Part shown: positions 15,736-23,648 of the stretch, one piece after another
How positions within the stretch are numbered: the first letter of the stretch is position 1
Layout: each line of letters begins with the position of its first letter
Assembly: GCA_003402735.1 (NCBI GenBank)
Contig: QQNE01000033.1
Span: 1-42,005, forward strand
Direction of reading: 5' to 3'
DNA length: 42,005 bases
From: Verrucomicrobiota bacterium
GTDB lineage: Bacteria; Verrucomicrobiota; Verrucomicrobiia; Verrucomicrobiales; DEV007
Notes under the pieces: generated by a model
What the model was told of the DNA's origin: nothing
The model's database searches: none
What the model saw: only the letters and a program-made list of their open reading frames with translations
Made by a program: the position numbers and the translations under genes

Positions 15736-17553
15736 TCAGATGCTTTGCAGGGCGGAAACCGTCCAGATCATTGGGTAAAGACGCTCGGAATACCAGAGCT
15801 TGGCGAAGTAAAAGCCGATGGGTCGGGTCGGAAACTCCGTTCCCTGCTTGGTCGCGTGAACCAGAAAATCCACCCCGCGCTGGATGTGGCTCTCCAGGGC
15901 GGACCGGGGACTGGCTCCAGCCAGAGCCTCCACCGCCAGTGCCGTCTCCTCGATGGAACTGGAGGAGCCAAACCCGGCTCCCCATCCACCGTCTGCGTTC
16001 TGGTTCTCCAAAAGCCAGCGGGTCGCCGCGGCGCGCATCGATCCAGCCTGGCCATGGGTCCAGGTGTCGATCTGGTTGAGGCTGATGAGAACCATCGCCG
16101 TTCCATACGTCCGGTTGGCCTCGTCGGGCACTTCCTGATTCCCAAACCAGAGCGGAACCCAGGCCCCTCCGGTCTCCTGGGTCGCCCGGAGGTAAGCCAG
16201 GGCAAACTCCATCGCCCGGTCCATCCGAGCCCGAACCGGTCCCCGGACATCATCCTTCCAAGCATCCCAGGCTCGCAACCCGTGAGCCGTGAGATCAGGG
16301 CTGGAGCGGTCGAAAGGGAGCGCTCCCCACCCCCGACAAAACGTGGGAAGGCCGCCGTCATCGTTCTGCAAATCCAACAACCATTCACTCCCCTTTTCCG
16401 CGGCCTGCACCGTATCCGCCGCTGGGGTCCCTTCACTCAACGCCCTCAGGCATAGAAGTGCACCGGGAGTGTCATCGGCATCGGGCACCCCCCCGGAAAA
16501 ATGGGTCCAAGCCCAGGCTCCGGGGCCCGCCAGCGTGAACGGATGCACCTTCCTCGTTTGCTGTTCCTCGATCCAGACCCGGAGACGGCGCCGATCGCTC
16601 TTGGCAAAGTCCGCTCCGGGACCGCCCTTCTGCAAAGCCTTGGCCGCCAGCGTGCTGACCCAGACCGCCAGATTGCTGTCGATCGCCCAGCTGCCATCCG
16701 GACGCACCCCTCTTTCGAGAAAGTGCACCGCCCGGGTCACCACGGGGTGCTCCCTTTCCCCTGCGTTGGCCAGGGCCATGGCCACGAAAGAGGTCAGAGG
16801 TGCCGCTTCAAGGAAACCACCACCAGACGGTTGCACGCTCTCCAAGATGCGGGAGACCCGCGGCCAAACCCATTCCCGCACCCGACCGAAAACCGGATGC
16901 GGACCTTTGCGGTGCCGGACCAAGCCGATGGCGATGAGGGCAGGCAAGGCATAACTGACCACGGGAAGGCGCAGTGCTCCATACCAAGCCCGGGGAAAGG
17001 CAGCCAATTCCAGCGGCAACTGGCCGACCCAACGCCAGGCGGCGGATTCATCCTCGCCGAGAATTCCGCCCAGGGCGCACATCATCAGGATCGGCACGGC
17101 AAAGGTGCGATCCTTTCCGTAGCGGTCCTCCACGGCCTGGACGATGAAATGAGGGCCGAGGTCGCCCACCTCACGCTCCACCCAATCCCGAGCCCGTGCG
17201 TTCCCCGGGCTGTCGGGACACACCAGCCGAAGGGCCGCCCAGCCGAGCAAGGTCGTGGAGATGTTGCTCACGCTGTCCACGGTGTCGCCCCATCCCCCGT
17301 CTGGATTCTGACGATCTTGCAACCAAATCGAGCCGCGTTCGATGAGAACGGCGTGAGCGGTGGCGTCGGCAAAATGCAAGGCGCACACGGCCGTGGCGGT
17401 GGACAGAGCGCTTGAAGAGAGTTCCCCCTCCCAATAGCCGCCCTCGGTGCGCTCCCGAAGAAGCGCCGACCGGGCGTTGCGGAGGGTGACTTCCAATCCA
17501 GAGGTTTCGGTGGAGGGGCTGAACACGTCGTGAGAATAGAGCTCGAGCCTCAC
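15736..17553 (-). CDS. Squalene-hopene-type terpene cyclase
   Basis: The product is about 605 residues and belongs to the class II triterpene (squalene-hopene/oxidosqualene) cyclase family. The protonating DxDD motif is D358-A-D-D361 in VPDADDTPGALLCL. QW-type repeats recur, for example WLQDRQNPDGGWGDT, WLLDLQNDDGGLPTF and WLLENQNADGGWGAG. The length is close to the roughly 630 residues of bacterial squalene-hopene cyclases. The start is uncertain: a GTG at 17553 gives a natural N-terminus, and a GTG at 17526 is also possible. The much longer open frame running to 18372 is antisense to the peroxiredoxin and rejected. The enzyme would be membrane-associated and make a hopanoid-like lipid. No other isoprenoid gene is in the window. 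Confidence 0.85.
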   Translation of the reverse strand: MRLELYSHDVFSPSTETSGLEVTLRNARSALLRERTEGGYWEGELSSSALSTATAVCALHFADATAHAVLIERGSIWLQDRQNPDGGWGDTVDSVSNISTTLLGWAALRLVCPDSPGNARARDWVEREVGDLGPHFIVQAVEDRYGKDRTFAVPILMMCALGGILGEDESAAWRWVGQLPLELAAFPRAWYGALRLPVVSYALPALIAIGLVRHRKGPHPVFGRVREWVWPRVSRILESVQPSGGGFLEAAPLTSFVAMALANAGEREHPVVTRAVHFLERGVRPDGSWAIDSNLAVWVSTLAAKALQKGGPGADFAKSDRRRLRVWIEEQQTRKVHPFTLAGPGAWAWTHFSGGVPDADDTPGALLCLRALSEGTPAADTVQAAEKGSEWLLDLQNDDGGLPTFCRGWGALPFDRSSPDLTAHGLRAWDAWKDDVRGPVRARMDRAMEFALAYLRATQETGGAWVPLWFGNQEVPDEANRTYGTAMVLISLNQIDTWTHGQAGSMRAAATRWLLENQNADGGWGAGFGSSSSIEETALAVEALAGASPRSALESHIQRGVDFLVHATKQGTEFPTRPIGFYFAKLWYSERLYPMIWTVSALQSI

Positions 17554-17616
17554 ATGGCAAGGGACCCAAGCCAAAAAGGATTGTCTTCTCCTGGCCACCA
17601 GCGTGAAAGAAGAAGC

Positions 17617-18132
17617 ATGAAACTGTTCGCCCCACTCGCCACGGCCCTTCTGGTCATGATGCCCTTCGCCCCCCTGCTCGCCGAACCGTTGCAGCCCGGA
17701 GCCGACGCCCCCGCGCTGAAGGTTCTCGACCAAACCGGCAAGGAGATCGACTTGGGCGCCGAATTCAAGACCGGCGTGACCTTGGTCTATTTCTATCCCA
17801 AGGCAGACACTCCCGGTTGCACCAAGCAGGCCTGCAATATCCGGGACCAAAAGGCCCTTCTCCAGGACGCCGGCATCAAGGTCTTCGGCGTCAGCGCCGA
17901 CACCGTGCAGGATCAAAGGGCGTTCTCGGACAAGTTCACGCTTCCCTTTCCTCTCCTCGCTGACAAAGAGGGCAAGGTCATCGCCGCCTTCGGCGTTCCC
18001 ACCAACGAGCGCGGCTTCGCCCAACGCCAATCTTTCCTGATCAAGAACGGCAAAGTCATCTGGCACCAGCCCAAGGCCAACCCCGTGACCCAAGCGGAAG
18101 ACGCCATCGCTGCGCTCAAGGCAAACGGTTGA
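17617..18132 (+). CDS. Thioredoxin-dependent peroxiredoxin, BCP type, exported
   Basis: The product is 171 residues: an N-terminal signal peptide (KLFAPLATALLVMMPFAPLLAE) followed by a complete AhpC/BCP fold. The peroxidatic cysteine is C68 in DTPGCTKQAC and the resolving cysteine is C73, the same five-residue spacing as in E. coli Bcp. It reduces hydroperoxides at the expense of thioredoxin, here probably in the periplasm. The ATG at 17617 is chosen over upstream in-frame starts because the signal peptide begins there, preceded by a purine-rich GAAAGAAGAAG stretch. It is divergent from the cyclase and lies 6 bp before the SMP-30 gene, likely its operon partner. Confidence 0.93.
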   Translation: MKLFAPLATALLVMMPFAPLLAEPLQPGADAPALKVLDQTGKEIDLGAEFKTGVTLVYFYPKADTPGCTKQACNIRDQKALLQDAGIKVFGVSADTVQDQRAFSDKFTLPFPLLADKEGKVIAAFGVPTNERGFAQRQSFLIKNGKVIWHQPKANPVTQAEDAIAALKANG

Positions 18133-18138
18133 TTCTCC

Positions 18139-19176
18139 ATGCGCTCCCTCCGCCTTCTGGCCTTGGTTGCGTGCGCAGCCGGCTCCGCTCTGGGTTCCGC
18201 TGCGGCCCAGGACTCCAAGAATTTTCCCACGCTCGGGGCGGTCGTCCGGCTCGATCCCGGGCTGGACTCGCTGATCGCCGCAGACAGTGTGATCCAGGTT
18301 CTCTCCTCCCGCTTCGATTGGGCGGAGGGGCCGGTCTGGGTCAAGGACAATGCCAGCCCCGGGGGCGGTCATCTCCTCTTCTCGGATATCCCGCCGAACA
18401 GGGTGATGAAATGGGTCGAGGGCACCGGCGCGTCCGTGTTTCTCTCTCCGGCTGGCTATTCCGGCCCGTTCGAATACGGAAAAGAGCCTGGAAGCAACGG
18501 TTTGGCGCTCGACTCCCTGGGACGTCTGCTATCCTGTGAACACGGCGACAGACGGATCTCCGTCCTCACCGAAGGCGGCGGGAAACGGACCCTGGCTGAC
18601 AACTACCAGGGCAAACGCTTCAACAGCCCGAATGATCTGGCGGTGCACTCCAGCGGAGCAATCTACTTCACCGATCCTCCCTACGGTTTGCCCCTCAACT
18701 GGGATGACCCAAAACGCGAGCTCGACTTCTGCGGCGTCTACCGCTTCCACAAGGGCGAGGTCACCTTGCTCACCACCGAAATGACGCGTCCCAACGGGAT
18801 CGCCTTTTCCCCGGACGAAAAAACGCTCTACGTCGCCAATTCCGATCCGAAACTGGCCATTTGGAAGGCGTTTCCGGTCAAGGCGGATGGCACCCTGGGC
18901 GAAAGCCGACTCATCCACGACGCCACCGAACACGTGGGCAAACCGGGGTTTCCGGGGTTGCCCGACGGTTTGAAGGTCGACGCGAAGGGCAATCTCTTCG
19001 CCACCGGGCCAGGCGGAGTCTGGATTTTTTCAACTGAATCCAAGCCATTGGGCCGGTTTTCCACGGGCGAGCGAACCGCAAACTGTGCCTGGGGAAACGA
19101 CGGCAGCGTCCTCTACCTCACCGCGGACATGTATCTCTGCCGGATCCAGACCCTCACGAAAGGGGCACGTTGGTGA
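18139..19176 (+). CDS. SMP-30/gluconolactonase-like protein, secreted
   Basis: The product is 345 residues with a signal peptide (RLLALVACAAGSALGSAAAQ). The mature part is a six-bladed propeller of the SMP-30/gluconolactonase/LRE family: FDWAEGPVWVKD carries the metal-binding Glu, GSNGLALDS and FNSPNDLAVHSSGAIYFTDP supply the Asn and Asp ligands, and DGLKVDAKGNLFATGPGGVW the last conserved Asp. Such enzymes hydrolyse sugar lactones with a bound divalent metal. The gene follows the peroxiredoxin closely. Its last 23 bases overlap the 3' end of the opposite-strand 5-formyl-THF cyclo-ligase gene. Confidence 0.93.
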   Translation: MRSLRLLALVACAAGSALGSAAAQDSKNFPTLGAVVRLDPGLDSLIAADSVIQVLSSRFDWAEGPVWVKDNASPGGGHLLFSDIPPNRVMKWVEGTGASVFLSPAGYSGPFEYGKEPGSNGLALDSLGRLLSCEHGDRRISVLTEGGGKRTLADNYQGKRFNSPNDLAVHSSGAIYFTDPPYGLPLNWDDPKRELDFCGVYRFHKGEVTLLTTEMTRPNGIAFSPDEKTLYVANSDPKLAIWKAFPVKADGTLGESRLIHDATEHVGKPGFPGLPDGLKVDAKGNLFATGPGGVWIFSTESKPLGRFSTGERTANCAWGNDGSVLYLTADMYLCRIQTLTKGARW

Positions 19177-19747
19177 GGCCATCCGCGCCCCCGCAACGCC
19201 ACCATCCCTCTTCGCAGACCAACTCCGCCACGGGCCGGTCCCATGCGTCCCGTGGCAGGGTCGGCTCGATCTGTTCACGGAAACAGACCCCGAACGCGAC
19301 CCCTTTGATCTCCGGAATCAAACGGTCGTAGAACCCTTTGCCTCGCCCCAATCGGCTGCCGTCCCAGCCGAAGCCGAGTCCGGGGGTCAGCACCCAGTCG
19401 ACCTGCGCCGGAAGGATCCGCGCACAAACCGCAGGGTCCGGCTCCCGCAGACCGAATGGCCCCTCCTTTAACTGCCCCTGGTGCGCGACGGACCACAGCG
19501 TCAGCTGCCCAGCCTCGATCTTGGGAAATACCCACGTCGTCGGCTCCCCGAGGAGTTCCAACAGATCCGGCTCCCCGGGCATCGGCGCAAAGACCGAGAC
19601 ACAAGCCGGTCGATCCGCCCGCAATCGGTTGCGGATGAGAGACGCGATCCCCTGAGATCGCAACCGCTGCTCCGACGCGGAGAGAGCGGCGAGACGCCGA
19701 CGCATCTCCGCCCGCCATCTCTGTTTGGCTGCGGCAACCTCCTCCAC
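19154..19747 (-). CDS. 5-formyltetrahydrofolate cyclo-ligase
   Basis: This 197-residue cytoplasmic enzyme converts 5-formyl-THF to 5,10-methenyl-THF using ATP. The N-terminal Lys/Arg-rich helix (AKQRWRAEMRRRL) and the C-terminal signature LTPGLGFGWDGSRLGRGKGFYDR, the substrate and Mg-ATP loop, are clear. The length is typical. The stop lies inside the 3' end of the convergent SMP-30 gene. The coiled-coil gene upstream on the same strand ends 12 bp before this start, so the two may be co-transcribed. Confidence 0.93.
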   Translation of the reverse strand: MEEVAAAKQRWRAEMRRRLAALSASEQRLRSQGIASLIRNRLRADRPACVSVFAPMPGEPDLLELLGEPTTWVFPKIEAGQLTLWSVAHQGQLKEGPFGLREPDPAVCARILPAQVDWVLTPGLGFGWDGSRLGRGKGFYDRLIPEIKGVAFGVCFREQIEPTLPRDAWDRPVAELVCEEGWWRCGGADGLTNVPLS

Positions 19748-19759
19748 GCTGACCGAACG

Positions 19760-20437
19760 TTAGACCAGGCCCAGGGCCGTCAGCACCAGGATGACCGCCA
19801 CCGCTGCGAAAACCAGCAACGGAAGGACAAAGGCAAAGGCGCTGGTCATCCAATACAAGGCGTTGCCCAGCCACCCGTCCTTGACCTTTCTGACGCGCTC
19901 GGGCATCTGACTTTGCAACCGCTCCAAGTCCGCCTTGGTGTCGTGGTCGATGTCCTCAAGAAAGTCCAGCGCGAGATCCAGTTCCGCCTTGGTTCGGGAG
20001 TTGGCCAACTGCTCGGGATCGATCCGGTTGAGCCGCTCCAGGTGCGCCCTCAAATCCTGTGAGGCTTGGTGGATCGCCACAGCGCACTGCCGGGACTCCT
20101 CCTCGTCCCCCACCAGGGCGCCCTCCAGATGGCGCAGACGTTTCAGGGCCTCGACCAGTTCCGTCTTGAAGCTGTTGACCTCATGCTGAAAGGCCAACGC
20201 CTCCTCGCGCCTCCGCTCCAAGGCCGCTTCCTCGGCCTGAATCCGCGCCAAACGCTCCTCGGCCACCCTCACGGCTTCCCGTGTATTTTCAAAATCGGAC
20301 ACCGTCAGGGCAAAATCCTCGGGTAGCCCAGCCGGCGATTCTGGAGAGATCCTCCCATCTCCTGGGAGAAAACGGTCAGGGACCGACACGGAGTCGACGG
20401 CCCGGAGAAACGGTGAGGGAGCGGTAGCGGTCTTCAT
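19760..20437 (-). CDS. Tail-anchored coiled-coil protein of unknown function
   Basis: The product has 225 residues. The N-terminal 50 residues are Pro/Ser-rich and probably disordered. Residues about 55-185 are almost entirely charged heptad-like helix (EERLARIQAEEAALERRREEA and ELVEALKRLRHLEGAL), predicting a long coiled coil. The last 30 residues form one strong transmembrane segment (AFAFVLPLLVFAAVAVILVL) with only a few residues after it. There is no signal peptide, so it should be a C-tail-anchored inner-membrane protein facing the cytoplasm. No family is recognised. It lies directly upstream of the cyclo-ligase gene. Confidence 0.75.
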   Translation of the reverse strand: MKTATAPSPFLRAVDSVSVPDRFLPGDGRISPESPAGLPEDFALTVSDFENTREAVRVAEERLARIQAEEAALERRREEALAFQHEVNSFKTELVEALKRLRHLEGALVGDEEESRQCAVAIHQASQDLRAHLERLNRIDPEQLANSRTKAELDLALDFLEDIDHDTKADLERLQSQMPERVRKVKDGWLGNALYWMTSAFAFVLPLLVFAAVAVILVLTALGLV

Positions 20438-20447
20438 CTCAGGAGCG

Positions 20448-20476
20448 AGCTAGGAATTCTGGCTTTCAACCTAGCT
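20448..20476. repeat. Inverted repeat in the leader of the coiled-coil gene
   Basis: AGCTAGG (20448-20454) and CCTAGCT (20470-20476) are perfect 7-base inverted arms with a 15-base spacer. They lie just upstream of the start at 20437 and just downstream of the candidate -10 box at 20479-20484, a position suited to an operator or a leader hairpin. Confidence 0.35.
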
Positions 20477-20478
20477 GG

Positions 20479-20507
20479 AATATCTCAAACATATGACGAT
20501 CGATCAA
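20479..20507 (-). promoter_or_regulatory. Candidate sigma70-type promoter of the coiled-coil gene
   Basis: On the minus strand TTGATC (20507-20502) and GATATT (20484-20479) are separated by 17 bases, each matching four of six consensus positions. The surrounding stretch is much more AT-rich than the rest of the window. Support is by eye only. Confidence 0.3.
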
Positions 20508-20546
20508 TTAGAAATAGCAAAAGTTTCAACCGCGAGACTCGGAATC

Positions 20547-20561
20547 GGCAAAAAATTTGCC
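20547..20561. repeat. Short perfect inverted repeat upstream of the beta-CASP gene
   Basis: GGCAAA and TTTGCC flank a 3-base AAA spacer. It lies about 110 bases before the ATG at 20671 in the AT-rich intergenic part. It could be a protein-binding site; nothing else supports a function. Confidence 0.25.
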
Positions 20562-20670
20562 AGCCGACCCACCTTTCCCCCTTGTGATCGGGAAGGCTTG
20601 CGCCGACAGCCGATCCGGTGTTTATCCAGGAGGAGCGCTGCGGCTTGGCGACTCTCCCCCTCTTCATCCC

Positions 20671-22071
20671 ATGCAACTCACCTTTTGCGGCGCCGCCCAA
20701 ACCACCACCGGCTCCCAGCACCTCCTCGAGATCAACGGACGCCGAATCCTCCTCGACTGCGGACTGTTCCAGGGGCGCCGGGCGGAGTCCCACGAGCGCA
20801 ACCTGAACTTTTTGTTCGATCCGGCGTCGATCGACTGCGTGGTTCTTTCCCACGCCCACATCGACCATAGCGGGAACCTGCCGAACCTCTGCCGTCGGGG
20901 CTTCACGGGAAACATCTATTGCACCCATGCCACCCGAGATCTTTGCCAGGTGATGCTCGAGGATTGCGCCAAGATCCAGGCGCACGACATCCGCTGGCTG
21001 AACAAACATGCCGCGCGCAACGGAAAGCCTCCGCTGGAACCGCTTTATTCCGCCGTCGAGGCGGACCGGGCCCTGCAGCAGTTCGTCACCGTCGGCTATG
21101 ACCGTCCGATGCCGATTGCCGACGGGGTGCGCCTGACGTTCATCGACGCCGGGCACATTCTCGGCTCCGCGCAGGTGATCCTCGACATTCAGGAATCGCC
21201 TTCGAGCCGGAGCTTTCGATTTGTCTTCACCGGCGACATCGGCCGGGGAGGTCACGACATCCTGCGGGATCCGGTCATCCCCCAAGACGTGGACTACCTG
21301 CTGATGGAGAGCACCTACGGCGACCGTGAGCACGAACTCAATGCCGGGGTCCGCGAGCGCATCGCTCAGGTCATCCGCCAGGCCATCCGGGACAAGGGAA
21401 AGGTCATCATCCCTTCGTTCGCCGTCGAACGGACCCAGCATCTCGTCTACGCCCTGCACCAACTCGTCGAGGGCGGAGACATCCCGGAGATCCCGGTCTT
21501 TGTCGACAGCCCGTTGGCCGTGAGTGCCACCGAGATCTACCGCTTGCACCCCGAATGCTTCAACGCCCAGATCTATGAGTTTCTCATGGAGAAGCGGAAC
21601 CCATTCGGATTTGACAGTCTCGAACTGATCCGTTCGGTGCCCCAGTCCAAGGAGCTGAACCACCTTTCGGGTCCCGCCGTCATCATCTCGGCGTCTGGCA
21701 TGTGCGAATCCGGTCGCATCTTGCATCACCTCCGCAACCACATCGCCGATCACCGCAACACCGTTCTCTTCGTCGGTTACTGCGCGCCGGACACGCTGGG
21801 ACGCCGCATTCGCGACGGGGCCACGACCGTCCCGATTCTCGGCGACGTTTACCCGGTGAGAGCGCGGGTCGAGGTCATGGACTCCTTCAGCGGCCACGCC
21901 GACCGCAGCGAGCTGATCTCCTATTTCCGCAGAATCACCGGTCCCCTCAAAAAGGTCTGGCTGGTGCATGGTGAACCTGATCAATCCGCCTCCCTCGCCG
22001 CCGCCCTGCAGCAGGAGCACAAGGCCGGCGCCGTCACCGTGGCCGAGTGGCGGGCCACCACCCAAGTCTGA
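20671..22071 (+). CDS. Metallo-beta-lactamase/beta-CASP RNase-like protein
   Basis: The product is 466 residues. The metallo-beta-lactamase motif H61-A-H63-I-D65-H66 binds two zinc ions. FTGDIGRGGHDIL provides the next metal Asp. The beta-CASP cap has YGDREHE, IPSFAVERTQ and SASGMCESGRILHHL, and the C-terminal DSFSGHADR and KKVWLVHGE complete the RNA-metabolising MBL signature (CPSF73/RMM family, COG1236). It is probably a ribonuclease. An in-frame open stretch extends to 20557, but the fold begins at ATG 20671 (MQLTFCGAAQTTTGS). The purine-rich AGGAGGAG at about 20628 is too far upstream to serve that ATG. A glycogen synthase follows after 17 bp. Confidence 0.9.
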   Translation: MQLTFCGAAQTTTGSQHLLEINGRRILLDCGLFQGRRAESHERNLNFLFDPASIDCVVLSHAHIDHSGNLPNLCRRGFTGNIYCTHATRDLCQVMLEDCAKIQAHDIRWLNKHAARNGKPPLEPLYSAVEADRALQQFVTVGYDRPMPIADGVRLTFIDAGHILGSAQVILDIQESPSSRSFRFVFTGDIGRGGHDILRDPVIPQDVDYLLMESTYGDREHELNAGVRERIAQVIRQAIRDKGKVIIPSFAVERTQHLVYALHQLVEGGDIPEIPVFVDSPLAVSATEIYRLHPECFNAQIYEFLMEKRNPFGFDSLELIRSVPQSKELNHLSGPAVIISASGMCESGRILHHLRNHIADHRNTVLFVGYCAPDTLGRRIRDGATTVPILGDVYPVRARVEVMDSFSGHADRSELISYFRRITGPLKKVWLVHGEPDQSASLAAALQQEHKAGAVTVAEWRATTQV

Positions 22072-22088
22072 TTCTCCCGCATTCTCCC

Positions 22089-23297
22089 GTGAAAACTCTT
22101 TTCCTCACGAACGAGTATCCTCCCCACATCTATGGCGGGGCCGGGGTTCACGTCGATTATCTCACCCGCGAACTCGCCAAACTCTGCGACGTCGACGTCC
22201 GCTGCTTTGGGAACCAGGATGTCCAGACGGATCGCCTCCGGGTGCGCGGTGCCTCTGTGGACACCTCGTCCTACACGGCCCCGAAAAACCTTCACTCCGT
22301 GTTCGCCGCCTTGCAGCGCTGCCTGAACTTCAACACGCTCGACATCGATGCCGACATCGTCCACCTCCACACCTGGTATTCCCACCTCGGAGGCATCCTC
22401 GCCAAATTGAATTATGGAATCCCCATGGTGCTGACCGTCCATTCCCTGGAGCCCTTGCGCCCTTGGAAACGGGAACAACTCGGAGGCGGCTACGACTTCA
22501 CCGTCTGGCTCGAACGCACCGCCATCGAGATGGCCGATGCCGTCATCGCCGTCTCCGACGACACCCGGGAAGACATCCTCCGGCTCTTCGACGTTCCCGC
22601 AGAGCGTCTCCACGTCATTCCCAACGGCATCGACACCGACGAATACCATCTGGTTCATGCTCCGGAGAAGCTCGTAGCCCTCGGAATCGATCCCCTGCGT
22701 CCCTACGTACTCTTCGTCGGCCGAATCACCCGCCAGAAGGGCATCATTCACCTGGTCAACGCCATCAAGCACATCGACCCGGCGCATCAGATCGTCCTTC
22801 TCGCCGGAGCCCCCGACACCCCCGAAATCGCCGCGGAAATGAAATCCGCGGTCGCCGCTGCCCGTAGCGCCCATCCCGGCGGCGTGGTTTGGGTGGAACA
22901 CATGGTCGATTCCCAAACAAAAATCGCCGCTTATTCCCACGCACAGGTGTTCTGCTGCCCCTCGATTTACGAGCCCTTCGGCATCATCAACCTCGAAGCC
23001 ATGGCCTGCGAGACCCCGGTCGTGGCTTCCGCGGTGGGCGGGATGAAGGAGGTCGTCGTCCACGGTGAGACCGGCCTGCTCGTTCCGGTGCTGCAGCAGA
23101 ACGAGAGTCCGTTTGAGCCGATCGATCCGCCCATGTTCGCTCACGACCTCGCCCAGGCCATCAACCACCTCATGGCCGACGCCGAGTTGCGCGCCAAAAT
23201 GGCTGCCGCCGGCCGCAAACGAGCGGTGGATTGCTACAGCTGGACCACCGTGGCCAACCAAGTCCACGGACTCTATCAAGACCTGCTCGAGCGTTGA
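22089..23297 (+). CDS. Glycogen/alpha-maltose-1-phosphate synthase, GT4 type
   Basis: This is a 402-residue cytoplasmic glycosyltransferase. The N-terminus LTNEYPPHIYGGAGVHVDYL is the acceptor-side loop typical of actinobacterial-type glycogen synthases (GlgA/GlgM). The C-terminal domain has RPYVLFVGRITRQKG and the nucleotide-sugar E-x7-E motif in CPSIYEPFGIINLEAMACETPVV, with the two Glu residues eight apart. It would transfer glucose from ADP-glucose to glycogen or to glucose 1-phosphate; which one cannot be told from sequence. The start is a GTG at 22089, the first residue of the family fold. It lies 17 bp behind the beta-CASP gene. Confidence 0.9.
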   Translation: MKTLFLTNEYPPHIYGGAGVHVDYLTRELAKLCDVDVRCFGNQDVQTDRLRVRGASVDTSSYTAPKNLHSVFAALQRCLNFNTLDIDADIVHLHTWYSHLGGILAKLNYGIPMVLTVHSLEPLRPWKREQLGGGYDFTVWLERTAIEMADAVIAVSDDTREDILRLFDVPAERLHVIPNGIDTDEYHLVHAPEKLVALGIDPLRPYVLFVGRITRQKGIIHLVNAIKHIDPAHQIVLLAGAPDTPEIAAEMKSAVAAARSAHPGGVVWVEHMVDSQTKIAAYSHAQVFCCPSIYEPFGIINLEAMACETPVVASAVGGMKEVVVHGETGLLVPVLQQNESPFEPIDPPMFAHDLAQAINHLMADAELRAKMAAAGRKRAVDCYSWTTVANQVHGLYQDLLER

Positions 23298-23648
23298 TCG
23301 CGCTCTGGTTGCGCAAAGCCCTCCCGATCCCGTTTCAAAGCGACCTCGTCGGGATTGAGCGGTGGCAGGACCACCATGTGAAATTCCTCCCGAAACCTCC
23401 AAATCACCCGCCACGGAATCGTCGAATCGCATCCGCCCCGCAGTGCCAGTGGACTCGGGCGGATGTTGGCGACCGATAACCCCAGCACGCATTTCTCAAG
23501 GGTCGCGTTGCCAGGCGCGCGAAGGAGTCCAGGGTGAGCGGCATGCTGACCTACCGCGAATCCTGGAATTCGCGCAGAACGTAGCAGGAATGCCATTGGG
23601 CAAACCAAAGCAGCGAGGCCTTGAGAAATGCGGGCCAGATCCTCATGC
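23298..23648. other. 351-bp stretch without a recognisable gene
   Basis: The gap lies between the convergent glycogen synthase and beta-helix genes. Its GC content is similar to the neighbours. Short open frames exist on both strands, including a minus-strand frame at about 23276-23608 with WRVIWRFREEFHMVVLPP, but none has a recognisable family, a ribosome binding site or a good start. It could hold a decayed gene. No terminator-like hairpin with a T-run was seen. Confidence 0.5.

Noticed and set aside
17554..18372. Upstream extension of the terpene cyclase frame to 878 residues
   Set aside because: The extra part is antisense to the peroxiredoxin, which has clear motifs and a signal peptide, and has no family features.
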